Of a stretch of DNA of 64,000 bases, positions 26,266 through 38,480 are shown piece by piece. Within the stretch, counting starts at the first letter, position 1. Each line of letters begins with the position of its first letter. Made by a program: the position numbers and the translations under genes. This DNA is from Hymenolepis diminuta (lineage: Eukaryota > Platyhelminthes > Cestoda > Cyclophyllidea > Hymenolepididae), in NCBI GenBank assembly GCA_900708905.1, contig CAADRB010000019.1, positions 1,647,161 through 1,711,160 on the forward strand, in the 5' to 3' direction. The notes beneath the pieces are model-generated. The model saw nothing but the letters and a program-made list of their open reading frames with translations. It was not told the DNA's origin and did not search any database.

Positions 26266-26679
26266 AACTTTATGATGGTAAATTTAGTCCAATAGCACAT
26301 TTATAAATGAGCTTTTCCTATATAAATAAATATGTGAAATTTTTTAAGCAATTTTAAATTTCCTTTTTTTATAAGAAAAGATTGATCTTGCATTTCTACT
26401 CACTTTTGAAATCAAAATGACAAGTCATTTGATGTCATTCTCTGAGAGATAAACAAATTTAAAAACAATCTCGGTAGGAACAACATAAGTTTATAATTAA
26501 AGCCATAATAAATGTTAGTCTTTATTTTTAACTTACCAAATCTACTGCAATGTTGTATAATTAACCTACTTATTATAATTTACTTTTATTATACCTCCAA
26601 GCTTTATTAAAATGTGTGTCGTTATTATTCATTCACGATTATTTGGTCACTTTGTCCTCTTAGAAAAATAGACTTAGGA

Positions 26680-27260
26680 TCTGTCGTAACCATTTGTCGG
26701 AGATCCCACCGGGACCTGGGACACTTAGTTGTCATATTCATCTAGATATCACCCTAAAAACCGACACTGGACTTGAGACGCCCTAGCTGTAGCATTTGAC
26801 TTGACCTCCAATTAATAAACCTTACTGAACTTCAAGCACCACTACTGCCTTAGTTGTGCTGAACTCCCTGTAAAAATCCACATCGATTCTGAAAATTCTG
26901 GAAATCTGGAAACTTACTACAGACTATTTTTTTAGACTCCTACTTTTACTGCTTTTTATTAAACTACAAAAATACACACAGACATTATTCATAATATCAG
27001 CACTCCTCCCCAGCATCAACCAGTACAATTGAACATTCCACGTCTCTTTGGTCTGCCCTCTTCACTCTTTGAAGAATTCTACCTATAAACCTACTGTTTG
27101 CAGCTGTCTTCTCTTTTACTATCCTGTAAATATTAGTACAAGTTAAATGGTATAGCCTGCAGAAAATCTAGGAATCGAGACTCAACTACCTGGCTGCTGG
27201 TCCTCCTTCTATAGGTCTGTCGATTCTATATTGTTTAAATCCAATCAGGTCAGATTAGCT
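26680..27260. repeat. C-rich block with degenerate 57-base periodicity
   Basis: This block is compositionally unlike its neighbours. Three degenerate units begin near 26713, 26770 and 26828 (GACCTGGGACAC, GACTTGAGACGC and AACTTCAAGCAC-like starts). It has no counterpart in units III or IV. Candidate transposon end or solo LTR; I could not find paired TG...CA ends or a target duplication. Confidence 0.3.
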
Positions 27261-27515
27261 TGGACCATATTTAGATATTATATCTAATTTTTTAAAAAAA
27301 TATTTTTTTGTTTATAATAATTCTCAACATGGGACATAGTTAATATTATTTAATTAAACAACTTAATTATCATATCAAGCTATTTTAGTATTGAAAAAAC
27401 AAGATTTTCCAACTTCTTGTCAATATATTCGAACGGAGATCACCTAATTGATTCATCTGGTCTAACTTCTACCTCAAGTTTGCTCTAATACCTTGCACAT
27501 ATTTTGCACAATCAT

Positions 27516-27529
27516 CACATTATAATGTG
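27516..27529. repeat. 14-base perfect palindrome
   Basis: CACATTATAATGTG, seen directly. Short and probably chance in this A+T-rich sequence. Confidence 0.7.
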
Positions 27530-27961
27530 AGATGTAAATAGAAATATGAGAAGATTAATGTTCACTAACTTTGTACAGCGTGATGAGCAAGTAGATCCTT
27601 CAATTGTAGAATTGGTTTTCATGATAGTTAATGATGGTAATCAACTGTGTTAGGATAATTGGTTGGAATTTTAGTCACACCCGGTACATATATATTGAAA
27701 TTTGTCAATCATCGGATATGATCAGTGTAAATATGATTAAAACTGATCGAAGTCACGTCGTACTTAGAGTGTTTTAAGACTAATAATTACTATCAATTGA
27801 TATGTTCTTTTACTTAAAGATCGTATAAAGTTAACCAGTTGAATAATAGAATGCATAGCGTTTAAGTTTTTGTACGATGAATGGAGGGAATTCGCCGAGG
27901 TTTGACGATTATATTTTCTGCATTTTGATATTCTTTATTAATCTTCAGTTTCTTTCTGTAG

Positions 27962-28190
27962 GTTATATTCATGGAAACAGTTTGTCTTAATTCCGTTGAG
28001 CAGCCTTGAATTAAGAATGATTATATGCAAGTATACATCCGACAGCGTAAAATTATATGAAAGGTTGCATGACCAATTTTTTCTTTATCCGCTTGTCGAA
28101 CTTAAAATTGAAAAATTTTTCGTAAATGAATTCTATTTGTGTTTATTCTATATTTCCCAAGCTGGCAAATATTTTGGAAATACATAAATT
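27962..28190 (+). repeat. Block K, unit II; best plus-strand exon candidate
   Basis: A pyrimidine-rich acceptor (TTTCTTTCTGTAG, ending 27961) is followed by about 75 open plus-strand codons. They include LYSWKQFVLIPLSSLELR and KYTSDSVKLYERLHDQFF. The unit IV copy (60990-61170) aligns with hardly any gaps and shares ELG/ELR and KYTSxSV, but has a stop where this copy has Cys. Its minus strand is open too (60848-61108). The frame is intact only here. No domain recognised. Confidence 0.4.
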
Positions 28191-28380
28191 CTACTTTTAA
28201 AGAAATCAAAATTTGAATCAAACAAATCCACGATTTGTACGTTTGAGTTACCCTATTCATTCCAAACTACATTGGTCTTAAGGAGCTATTTCTTTAAAAA
28301 CTATTCCAGTCTACTTAGAATTTATTTGAAAAAACATAGATAAAATAGAATAATTTTCATACATACGTAGATTCAATGAT
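28191..28380. repeat. Block K2, unit II
   Basis: Together with the tail of K (28150 on), this aligns with 46010-46250 at moderate identity over about 230 bases. Landmarks are TTTTGGAAATACATA, CAAATCCAC and TTTCTTTAAAAACTATTC-like runs in the same order. A+T-rich, with no open frame of note. Confidence 0.55.
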
Positions 28381-28979
28381 ACCAGCGTCGTAGAAAGCAT
28401 CAAAATTTTTTGTCACTAGGTGAGTGTGGGCGTTGGGGAAATGGAATCTTTAATTGGAAGGCATGGTATTATCTTTGTGGCTGACAGAATTCACCTGTGC
28501 TGGGAAATAATTGATTGATATTTTAATTCGTGTTAAGATCTGCTAATTTAAACATAAAACTCAGCCTGTATTGAAGAATTACTGAAACCATTGTAATCTT
28601 TTGTGAAAATGAAAATATAGTTATTTATTTCAGCTATCATTTCAAAGTTCCTTATTTCATAACAATTTCATTAATAATTAATGCGACACTCCCCAATCCC
28701 ATTATTTATTCTAAATTTTGATAATCATCAAATAATTATATAGCTAGAATTATGAATTGCAATCAGACTTGCAAATAAATCGATAATGCTAAATGCGCAT
28801 TACTTTAATAAATTCACTATACCAATTTCGACAGTCTATTTTTGTCAAACCAAACAGAAAAGTCTACTTAAATATTTGTTAAATGGATGAAAATAAATCA
28901 CACGACTAATTTAGGATTGTACGCATATACATAATTGTGACAGCTTGATGATAAATCGAATTTAGACTTTCTTTCCTAT

Positions 28980-29100
28980 TGTCACTAAGATTAACGATTT
29001 TGTGATAATATAAGTATTATGAGATCGAATCATTTAGATTTCCACATCAAAACCACCCCCTTACTCTTTTCGATTAAGTGAGATAATATCCGTCTAATTA
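28980..29100. repeat. Block L, unit II first copy
   Basis: Matches 46290-46400, including a shared GTGAGATAATATCCGT run. A second, weaker copy lies at 30330-30440 in the same unit. A further pair, 29480-29540 and 30850-30910 (GTGCCCTTCT and GTGCCTTTCTT followed by CACTCAGAG/CACTTAGAG), supports a local duplication of about 1.35 kb inside unit II. Confidence 0.5.
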
Positions 29101-30329
29101 AACGATCCTATTTAGTAATATCAGGACAAATTACATGTATGTGAAAATACAAATGATACTCTAAATTTCACATATATTTAAGTTCCAAATTTAAATATCA
29201 TTTAAGAAACATAAAACAGTTTAACATTTCATATATGTTTGTTAACGGTGGTTTAAAGAAATTAAAACATCAAATTTAAACACAGATCCCATGAACCAGT
29301 AAAAAAAAGAAAAATCAAAGAGTTTAGCTAAATTTCTGCTAATCTGTCTTTTGTTACGCACGCTCGAAAATAATTCTATACTCGAAATGACACCAGTTAT
29401 CAGGTGGATTTGCATAGTGAGATTACTTTAAAGTATTAATAAAATTAATATTTATTCTTTCCCATACTCAGAATGTTAATGGATACGTAGGAGTGCCCTT
29501 CTAGTAAAATCACTCAGAGGACCGTGTTATTATCTCTGTCTAGCCGGTAGCGAAATATGATTCAGAGGAGTATCAATTAACCGGGACTAACACAGACTAT
29601 ATTGGCTATGGGGTTTAAGTGCAGCTAGGAAATATAATTCATGTTCTCTTGGCTAAGGTTATAAAAATGGAGTGGATAAAGTCCCGTTTTCCGTGTGGGT
29701 GACTTTCCTTTTGAATATGTGGCACCCATTGTCTAGGGAACCAGACGCAGCTTAAAATGCTTATTGGACACTCGTTTGTTTGTCAGGTGCAAAAGAATTC
29801 ACAGCTGTTGCAACATCGAATCAGTAAATTAATATACGTACCTTCGATTATGTTGACTTGGATTAATCTAACAAAATAAAGGTCGTGTTTAGACAATAAT
29901 ATAATGAAAAATCGATTTCCTAGCTGTTAATTAAATTTAGGGGCAATGAAACAGAAAATCGGGTTAAACCGACTGAATAATACAGTTGATTTCAAATACC
30001 TTTACGAGGTTTCCTTATACCAACTGAAAACCGATTTATTCATTTGTAAAGCCCTCAAGTAATATGAAAATACCTTAAGTGTTTTTAATAAGAATTTTGA
30101 AGTACAATCAAAGGAATCCACGAATACTGATTGTGGATAGCTGGACTCGTGATAAAACAAGTCTATTTCAAAGGGCTTTTTCTGTCAGGATTAATAGCGA
30201 AAACAATTTGATTTTCCTCCTATACGCCAGTGTTAAACGGAAAACAAGTTTTAATAATAAGCCAAGTAAGAAGATAAACTTTGACTAATTTCAGGCTACT
30301 TATATTAAATGTGATTACTCCGTCGTGGG

Positions 30330-30440
30330 AAGCCGACATTTTGACTTCCCTTTCTTTTTCCTACATGATGGACGATTCACCGATAAAATTAATTGACACA
30401 TGATATATTTATTCAATCTCCCCACGCTTAATCGGTTGTT
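30330..30440. repeat. Block L, unit II second copy
   Basis: Resembles 46290-46380 (CTTCCCT..., then ATGATGGACGATTC against AGATTGACGGTTTG, then the ATTCAATCT and CCCAC region). It is offset about 1.35 kb from the first copy in this unit, the same as the offset of 29480 to 30850. Confidence 0.4.
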
Positions 30441-31399
30441 TAAAATAATATCAGCCAAATTGGAGGATTTTCAAGATATCTGATAGAAATATCTATTATG
30501 GAACAAAGTTATATCAAACAGCGTATAACCGAATAAAAATCAGTTGCTCGAAATAATGTGGTATTTTACAATCGCCGAGGCTCTTAAATCAAACTCTTTT
30601 ATAAAAGAACGTATAATTGTTTCACATTAAAAAATTTTACTAGCAATGGTTTAAAGAGGCCTAAGAATGAAAATCATGTTTTGACAAACCCCTCGAACCT
30701 ATAGAAGACAAGAAAAATTAGAAAACTTAAGGAAATCTTTAACAATTTATGCATTTCCACACAATAAAGGAAAAGAAGAAACCCGAATCATATGAAATTA
30801 TTTATTGCACTAATTTTTATTTAATTTCAATATTCAGACATGTGAATTGACAAGTACGGGTGCCTTTCTTATGAAACCACTTAGAGAATAGTTTCAAAAT
30901 CTTTGTTTGGCCAATAGCACGTTATGAATAAGGCAAATATCAAGAAAACAATAAATCCGTAATAATTATCAATGCTTGTATGTCTAAGAGTTGCACCGTC
31001 TTCATGTTGAGTTTCGGCTCCCATTGCCGAGAAAGTCGATCCGATATAAAGTGCTTTCTCTTTTGCATTTACACTTCTATGTTCAGCAAGTGTAAAAAAA
31101 TTTGAGGTTGTTTTAGCGTATGTCTGTAAAAATAACTTACATGATTTTTATGATCCTTTGAAAAAGTACGGAATGCAGCTAAATATTCTTTCAAATAATG
31201 GAAAATACTTTGAAGCTAATTTTAATTACTGGGGCCTAAAATCTTATAACAGTGAAAGTTTTTGAAGACTAAAACTAAGCGGATTTAAATAAGACACTTT
31301 CATCGTCTTTTCTTTAAGTTTTTCGAGCAATTACCATAGTCTGAGGGCTAGGAGAATGTTAATTTTGCCGTAAAGCGGCAATTTTTAAGAACTTTTGGT

Positions 31400-31540
31400 C
31401 GACACCTTTCTTTCATTCACTCACCATCTTAGTCATGCTAAGGTAGATGATGTTCTAATATCTGGAAGGTGAGAAGGCTTTATGAATAACCAGTAGCTTA
31501 AATGCCGCACAACGAATGGTTGATGATGAGTCGTTTAACA
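31400..31540. repeat. Block M, unit II
   Basis: Shares GGCTTTATGAATAA and CACAACGAATG with units I and III. The plus frame reads LNAAQRMVDDE, against INVIQRMFDDK in unit III. The minus frame reads LFIKPSHLPDIR. Both frames contain stops nearby. Confidence 0.55.
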
Positions 31541-33289
31541 TGGGAACATAATTAGATTTGCTGGTGGTATATGTGAAATTTTGAATCCGACTACATATAG
31601 AACATACCGTTTCCACTTATGTTTAAAATTTAGCTAAAAAACTCTGATCCTTTGAATCTAAAAGCTTAAAAGAGTTTGGTATATTAATTATAGTTATTAA
31701 AATGAGCAAAAGTAAAATTAAAAATTTTTAGTGACTCATGTATATACGAAAGAAAACTTTTTTCGTTATAGTTGTCATTTTTAGTCATAAGACCTCTAAT
31801 TCCCGATATTATGAACAGATATCGTGATAAGCCATTCCGGGCTGAACGTACCTAAAAAGCAGTTTAACTCCCTCGCTATTGATTAATAAATGTAATAATA
31901 TATGTAATGCTGAAATGCACCAATAAGTAAACAAATATTGAAACTTCGAAACCGATAACTTAGTTAGCAAAAACAAATCAGCACAATGAGCGTTAGATGA
32001 AATTATTTGCACTTTGGGGGCGCGTGATTAAAACCTGCAATTTTTGAGAGCCCTGATGAGGAAAAGGCACATCAGTAGTTGTGCTCTAGTCGTTTTGATT
32101 TAACAAGACTGCATACCGACACAAATTTAACCTAACCCATTTCTCGAATACGTTAATTTGCAGTTAATATGTGCGCTTTAGTTCATAATATAAATGGTAA
32201 ATCTTATCCTGCATGAGATAAGACGAGTTACTATGTTTCCACATATTTTGACATTCATTATTTGAAGGACTGAATTTTTAGATCAGAAATTTTCTAGACT
32301 TAAAGACTGAGCTATACGAAATAGAAGAAATCAAATACTTATTTAGAAAAAAACATGAGTATGGAACTAATATTTTTGCGTTGCTACACTCCCTTTCTTT
32401 AAAAGTATCAGTATTTGATCAGGTGGGGATATCAGTTAAATAGAAATATATAAACAAATTTGGTCACGAATGATCTTGAAAACTAGACTGTAATCTCCGA
32501 ATTCATTGCCTCTGATTACGTCCAAGTAGCAGATGGCCAAGAGTCTCCATTTTTTAGACCTTGAGCAAAAATTGTAGTGGATATTCATTTTCAAAGATAA
32601 AATAAGAAACGATCCTTTCTTATATCTACTAGACAATGTAACGTAACTAAACGTATGATCGAATTAATCCCCTAATGTCTAAATTTGGTCCAGTCAATTT
32701 CAAACGAGTCAACCTAGTTTAAACTAACCTAATTAGGAGAAAGCTTTTTACTATTATAACTTTACTATTGCTGAGACAAATTTACTATAGGCTTTCATCC
32801 CATCAGAGCGGAATCTGTTATGTCGCATGATGATAATTGATGATTTAGCAGCATCTATGGTTAGTAGACATTAGACTATTGCGACAGTATTGAATTTATT
32901 GAAGTTAGTTGTAAATATGTCTAAAAATCTGGCAGAAATCGAGTCTATGTACGTTTCTATTATACGTCACCTGACTTTAAAAATTATCTGGACAAATAAA
33001 TTAACAATTTCAACCTTTTGGCAGTCCACAGGAGTGTACTTATTTTGCATAAATAGGCTTTTTAAATACACTTCACTCATAGTCCAATCAAGATAACTGA
33101 AATTGAATACATTTTTCTCCATTAGTATTAATCTCAAAAATATAAAAATTGCGCAATCAGTAAGCATAAAGCCACCGAAAGATAAGGAGGAGAGGATGGA
33201 AGATGTTGAGAAAATCGTCAATGTTTTTAAGTACTTTACTTCATTTAATTTTTCATACCGTTTGCGTAATATGAGCGTAATATGAACTA
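31541..33289. other. Unit II between M and O, with block N
   Basis: Block N lies at 31740-31830 (TTTTAGTCATAAG core). The remainder is A+T-rich with short overlapping frames on both strands (for example 32890-33285 plus and 32967-33221 minus), which I regard as chance. Confidence 0.4.
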
Positions 33290-33430
33290 AATGAGCAGTT
33301 TATGTTCCAAAATTCAAATTTTGTTATTTGCCTCTTGGATTACAGCTAATGATTTGCCCTCATTTCCAATGCTTATTGACCACTTATCATAATTACGATG
33401 GTCGGTTTTACCGACCATAGTTGATATTTC
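33290..33430. repeat. Block O, unit II
   Basis: Matches 49460-49570: TTCCAAAATTC, GGATTACAGC and CATTTCCAATGCTTATTG against TTCCAAATTTC, GGGTTGCAGC and GATTTTCATTGCTTATGG. In unit III the minus strand reads VDQAFAATHETDHEIWN and stops exactly at a GTGAGT donor. The unit II frame is disrupted. Confidence 0.5.
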
Positions 33431-33670
33431 TTCCAACGGTTGAGAAAAATGGTCTTACATGATCTTCAGTACCTTACAGTCTTAGCATAGAAAAGGTTAG
33501 ATAGCTTAAAATTTAAAGTTAGAAGAGTTCCGTAAGCTGTGTTCATTCAGTTCAAGTCTCGGTAATGTGCCCCAACGCACTTACCACCAACAATTTACTT
33601 TTCGTCAAAATTTGTCTCCGACTAAGGAGTGTACTTTGTGTTTAGTTTCTTTAAATGGGATTTTATTTCA

Positions 33671-33988
33671 CTAGTTCATAAATTTGGTTGCCTTACCTTT
33701 TAATTTAGTAACATATTTAATATTTTGGAATAATATTACAATACTAATCCTCATTATTTCCACGTTATTTTGAAAATTACTCCTAAAATTAGACAACTTT
33801 AACTGCATTTGTTTGTTTAATTGCTTTGGGTCTTTTTCCATTTTAGCGCATTCATTCAAAATGTTTTCGTAACTCATGAGCAAAGTTTGCATTCTAAAGG
33901 TCTCAACCGTATTTCCTTGGAAACAAGTAAATAAAAATGATTTCATGTCAAATTTTTTTAAATGAGGGGCAGGTATTAAACTTGACAA
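33671..33988 (-). other. Unassigned 105-codon open frame
   Basis: This is the longest open frame in the window. It is rich in K, N, Q and L, with helical-looking stretches (MSYENILNECAKMEKDPKQL). It lies just upstream of block O in minus-strand sense. I see no homologous stretch in unit III, no splice sites that fix its edges and no known family. In DNA this A+T-rich a chance frame of this length is unusual but possible. Confidence 0.2.
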
Positions 33989-34849
33989 ATAGCAAATCGA
34001 TTGGTATAGAACAATTATTATTACTGCAGGAAAGGAAATATAAAATGAAGTACCCGAAAAGAGAAATTGAAGAATTGACGATACTTGTTAAACATTCTAT
34101 CCAGTTCCGTATCTGTTTCGACAGATCAACGACTCGGAATGGAAAAACAACTTATTAAGTGCAATTAAAATATAAATTTCAAATATAATTTAATAACATT
34201 GTTTTTTATCTTAAGCGCATAAATACCTGATTTAAATTATTTTCCTCCACCGTAATAAAATATTATTGTATCCTATTTCATAAAAAGCAGAATGCATTAA
34301 AATATTATTTTGCTCGCAATAATCGTTATTTTAAATATGAAATTATTATTTTGGAAATTCACCTAGTGACAAAAGCATTTTATAATAGCCTTTTAAATGA
34401 TTATTTTTAACAGTTGCATTGTAACTTTATCCTCGTTTTTACATTTTATGCAATTAAATTCTCTTGCATAAAAGTGGCCTTTTACAATTAAATGAGTAAG
34501 GTAATGTTGTATGATTTATATGCAGTTTCTGAATATGGAATTTTCAATATTGCAGTTGACATACAGTAATACATAAAAATTGTTTGTTTTGTTTTGAGAT
34601 TTTTTGATCTCACTTTGCAATTCCCTTTACAATTTCTCCATTTTTAAGTAAACAGAATATCCATGAAATTTGACGGAAAAGTTGAAATAAACTAAGTACC
34701 ACATAATACACCGCGCCATGTTGAAACATATTTTGCTTTATGAAACTACAATCACCAGTATATTTTAATGAAAAATCATCTACGATTTGGACAGTAGCCA
34801 TAACTTGATATACTTGAGTAGATTGCGGTCAGTGGAAATTATTAACTGA

Positions 34850-34935
34850 TGCTTCCATTAAAGTTAATCTTCGGGTTGGTAGGTAAGTAGGTAGATTGAG
34901 GCGTTGTCTTAATGGACAAGAGATTTCAGACATGC
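34850..34935. repeat. Block P, unit II
   Basis: Matches 50205-50285 (GGTTGGTAGGTAAGTAGGTAG against GGTGGTAGGTGAGCAGGTAG, then a shared GTCTTAATGGACAAG-like run). On the minus strand both copies read a LP[TA][YH]LP core with flanking similarity. On the plus strand both share a stop at the same site, so if coding it is minus. Confidence 0.5.
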
Positions 34936-37849
34936 GACACACTGTCTAGACATGTATGGAGTGAATATCTCCACTAACCATAAAATCCTCATCGCCATCC
35001 CACTATCATTATCTTATATTTGTCACATATGTGAGCACACTATTTACAGCGCAAATGAACAATTTTTTTGTTTTAAAAGTGTGAATATTCTATATTCTAG
35101 TTGTCGTCACGGCGAAAGTCTGCTCAATTTCATGCAAATTTTGCACTGAAAGATTCTGATGAATTTTTTTTGGGTTGCACCATCTTTGACGAAATACTAA
35201 CTAAATCCGAAAAGTATCACAATTAAATAAGATAACTGAGAATTAGTGGCAAGAAATAGGTTATATAATTCTATTTAAAACTACAAAATTTGAACTTAGT
35301 ACCGTATATAAGAAGCGTTAATAGGACTTGACCTAGATAGAGATAAGGTAACCCTAAGCCCCTCTTACTAAAGCTCATATTCTGCCAAATGTCTTAATGA
35401 CAAGAAAAAACTATCTTGGTTTGTCATTCACACCAGCGGATGTTCACCGGTAGACACTGATCACATGGCCTCTAACTTAGAAGACACGCAAGTTGATCAA
35501 TTTGTCATCGATTTGTTCTATCACAAAGGTATTTTTATAGGAAATAAGCTAAATAGCTTAAATATACACACAGGATCCGACTACACAACGCAATATTTAT
35601 TTTGATTACCAATATTTTTCCCCAGTATGATATATTTTTATATACTTAGAATAGCTCCTTGGTATACTCGATTAAATATAATCTAAGGGAAAGGAAGATT
35701 TTGAATCATTTGTCATTCAAAATATCTTTTTCCGCTTTTTAAATTAAAAGAGAGAATGCCTTAATTAAGGGGAGTGAAGAAAATTGGTTATTTACCGGTC
35801 TGTAATTTTCGCTCCGGATAGTGGCTGGAGTAAAACCAAGTCGCTTAGAATCAATGTTCCTCATAAATTCATTTAATGTTTTTAGTGGTGCAAAGAGTAG
35901 CTTCTTACATTACATAATTTTTCATGTAGATTTGTAGGATCATTGAGACTCATGGTCGAATTTTAGTTGGCCATTTAACTTAACTTTCAGGAAGATTTAT
36001 TCAAAAACGAGGAGGTCTTGCCGACTGCCTTTCATTCTAATATCATTCTAGTTACTTAGATTTTGGCATAATGTTTGTGCGAATTTTTACGTGATGACGA
36101 GAAGGGTTAGTAATCATTGTTATTCAAGTACAAAATTTATAAATTGTCGTAGTTGTCTAGTGAACATGATTGATATCACTTAAGAGCCAAGTGTTTTGAA
36201 AAGAAAATTTAGTAATTCTAACCATCTAAAACAAGTAAAATTTTTTTACTTAGAGAATTTGAGGATTTTCTGAACAAAATCCTGATTTTAGAAAAAAACA
36301 ACAACTTTCACAGAGTAGTTCCCATAATGAATGACTGCATTAAGCAATTACAAATTTCTATTGATCAGTCTGATAATTATGTTTAGTCAACGCTTAGGTG
36401 GAAGAAATCTAATTAAGTAATTACCTTAGTGGTTTTAGTGCATCTAAGTTTAAACAACGCATTTTGAGTATAGTTCACAAAGACCCTAGACACCTGATTC
36501 GATAAAATTCAAGGGCGAAAAAGACGTATTTAAAGGAACGTTTTTCCATTAACTAGGGAAAACATGAATTTGTTGCTTATGAGAGCGAACAAACAGAACT
36601 CTGCCTATTTGACTCCTGACCTCAGTTTAAGTTCACTTTAAACCGTAATCAAGTGCAATCTGAACCATCAAATTAGTCACCATGAAAGTAAATAAAGGTC
36701 TGTCCGTAAGCAGGAACATGAGGAATTAATAAGTTATTGGAATGTCAAAAAATGCCCTTATGTGAAATTACCGGTACTTAATTTACGCAAATATCTAAGT
36801 TTTAATTAACTAAAAATGATGAGTACTAATGGTATTCGATCTTTAAGTGTAGTCAACTGTGCAAAACAACTCTTCCATAACGCCACCTTATCCTACTTAA
36901 ATAGACATCGCGACTAATTTTTGTTCTGCAAAGCCCTCAGAACTCGGAGGAAAAAACTAATTTATCAAAAGTTCTCTTTTGAAACTTGACACAATACTCT
37001 TCCCCCCCTTACATTTGTTTCATTACTCTGTTAAAAGTTCTATAACTGTAAAGCTACTTAACTGAGTGGTTTACTGATTTATTTTTAAGGCAGCTGACTT
37101 ACTACTGAAACATAACTATGCCGTCATGCTATATTTCTGTCTATTCATTCAATCAATTTATCAGTTCAAAATCATCGAATAGCTTGATTTGTCTTAAGTT
37201 CCATGGAATAATTTATTATCCTGGTCACCGTGTGTTCTTTTGATAGTTCGGTGTTAGGCACTTTCAAACTCGCATGACATTTTATTCCGTCTTTGGTGGT
37301 AAGTACCATTTAAGTAATGACTTGTCATATAGTTTAGCTGGGAACTACAAGTTATTTCGATGTTAGTCACTAACCTCTTTGGAGTCTTTGCTTATCATCC
37401 TAATAACCGACTATCTTGTATACAATCTCCACAGTACCTAGATTTTGCATTTCCAGAATAGTCAAACATTTTGTGGGATGACGGACAATTATTTTACTTC
37501 ACTGGATTAACGATATGTTGTTTAGTTAAATTGAGTTAAGCGAGAATAGAATAAAAAATTAAATCCACATTTTTTCAGATGCCAACTTAATATGGTTCAC
37601 AATATTTTTACTCTAAGATTAAACAAACTAATAAAAATAGATCTGCTAAAACGTATAAATTTATTCGATCATTAGTATCAACTGATACTAATAAAATTTA
37701 CTGGGTAAATAAAAGAGAGAATTCTGTTCTGCCCATTATGAAGAGTGAGGAAAATAGAAAACGTGACATATCACGCAAAATAAGAGCCGAACAAATAGAA
37801 ATGCGCATGAAACGAAATCAGTGCATCTTGTTATCTCTTCCCTCCCTCG
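34936..37849. other. Unit II between P and B0
   Basis: No supported gene. It contains a perfect inverted repeat at 37671-37692 (ten-base arms, two-base loop). The plus frame 34952-35149 has no counterpart in unit III. Confidence 0.4.
37671..37692. repeat. Perfect inverted repeat
   Basis: Ten-base arms (ATTAGTATCA and its complement) around a two-base loop. No poly-T tail or neighbouring gene gives it a role. Confidence 0.8.
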
Positions 37850-38100
37850 GAATGTAATTTTGATAAATCGAGTTGCCAAATTTACGACTGAACTGGAGGA
37901 GACAGAAGGGGTGAGATGAGGAGTCTAAGTTGAAAGAAGAGGGGATGAATGAGACGACAACAATGACGCTTCGTTAATCAGCTGACTCATATATTCCCTA
38001 GGCGCTCTTTCTCTCTCTACTATTTGTCACGTATTCGCAGTAAAGATAGGCCTAATATGACCTAACTAATAGAGCTTCTCGAACTTTAGTTTGATGGTAA
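37850..38100 (-). repeat. Block B0, copy before unit III
   Basis: Aligns with 52660-52930 over about 250 bases (AATCGAGTTGC, GACAACAATGACGCTT, TAGTTTGA landmarks) and with 15590-15760. On the minus strand QIVERERAPREYMSQLINEA and SLLSSHS are open between stops. Tandem offset to the next copy is about 14.8 kb. Confidence 0.55.
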
Positions 38101-38379
38101 TTTACGGGTTGTCTGTTTACCTTCTTACTAGTAACCGTTTAAAAGCTTACATCTAATGGGAATTTACGAAGTCTTCTGGGCAATATATTTCCAAGAATCC
38201 GGGAGAAAGGACAAAGAAGACAATGCACTTAGATGTTCGAGTCTATTACTTTACTGCACATTTCTTTGCAGATCGGTTATTATTATAAATATGTTATTTA
38301 ATAACTCTTTTGAACACTGGTATTTGATTTTATTAAAATTTTATTTACAACTGTTTTTAAAGAGATGGCTTTAAAGGTT

Positions 38380-38480
38380 GTCTGAATGTAGGTTCCTATC
38401 ATTCCGATGGACTATGTCATTATAAGTGATGGAAGCAGAATTGTCCCAACTCTTTCGACCTGATTGATTTAATGGGTCAG
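38380..38480 (-). repeat. Block B, unit III
   Basis: Shares TCATTCCGAT and AGAAGCAGAAT..GTCCCAACT with 53130-53220. The minus frame is open across the block but more diverged in peptide than units II and IV. Confidence 0.5.

Larger units (their letters stand above)
15961..38370. repeat. Diverged tandem unit II (about 22.4 kb)
   Basis: Block B (15960-16070) to the next block B. It contains the 4.6 kb-like patch (20380), a G remnant (20815), G2 (21380), G3 (22280), an H-like patch (25010), J (26030), K (27960), K2 (28150), L twice (28980 and 30330), M (31400), N (31740), O (33290), P (34850) and B0 (37850). It is about 8 kb longer than units I and III. The excess includes a zinc-finger-like relic (16290), a C-rich block (26680-27260) and a local duplication of block L. 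Confidence 0.55.
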
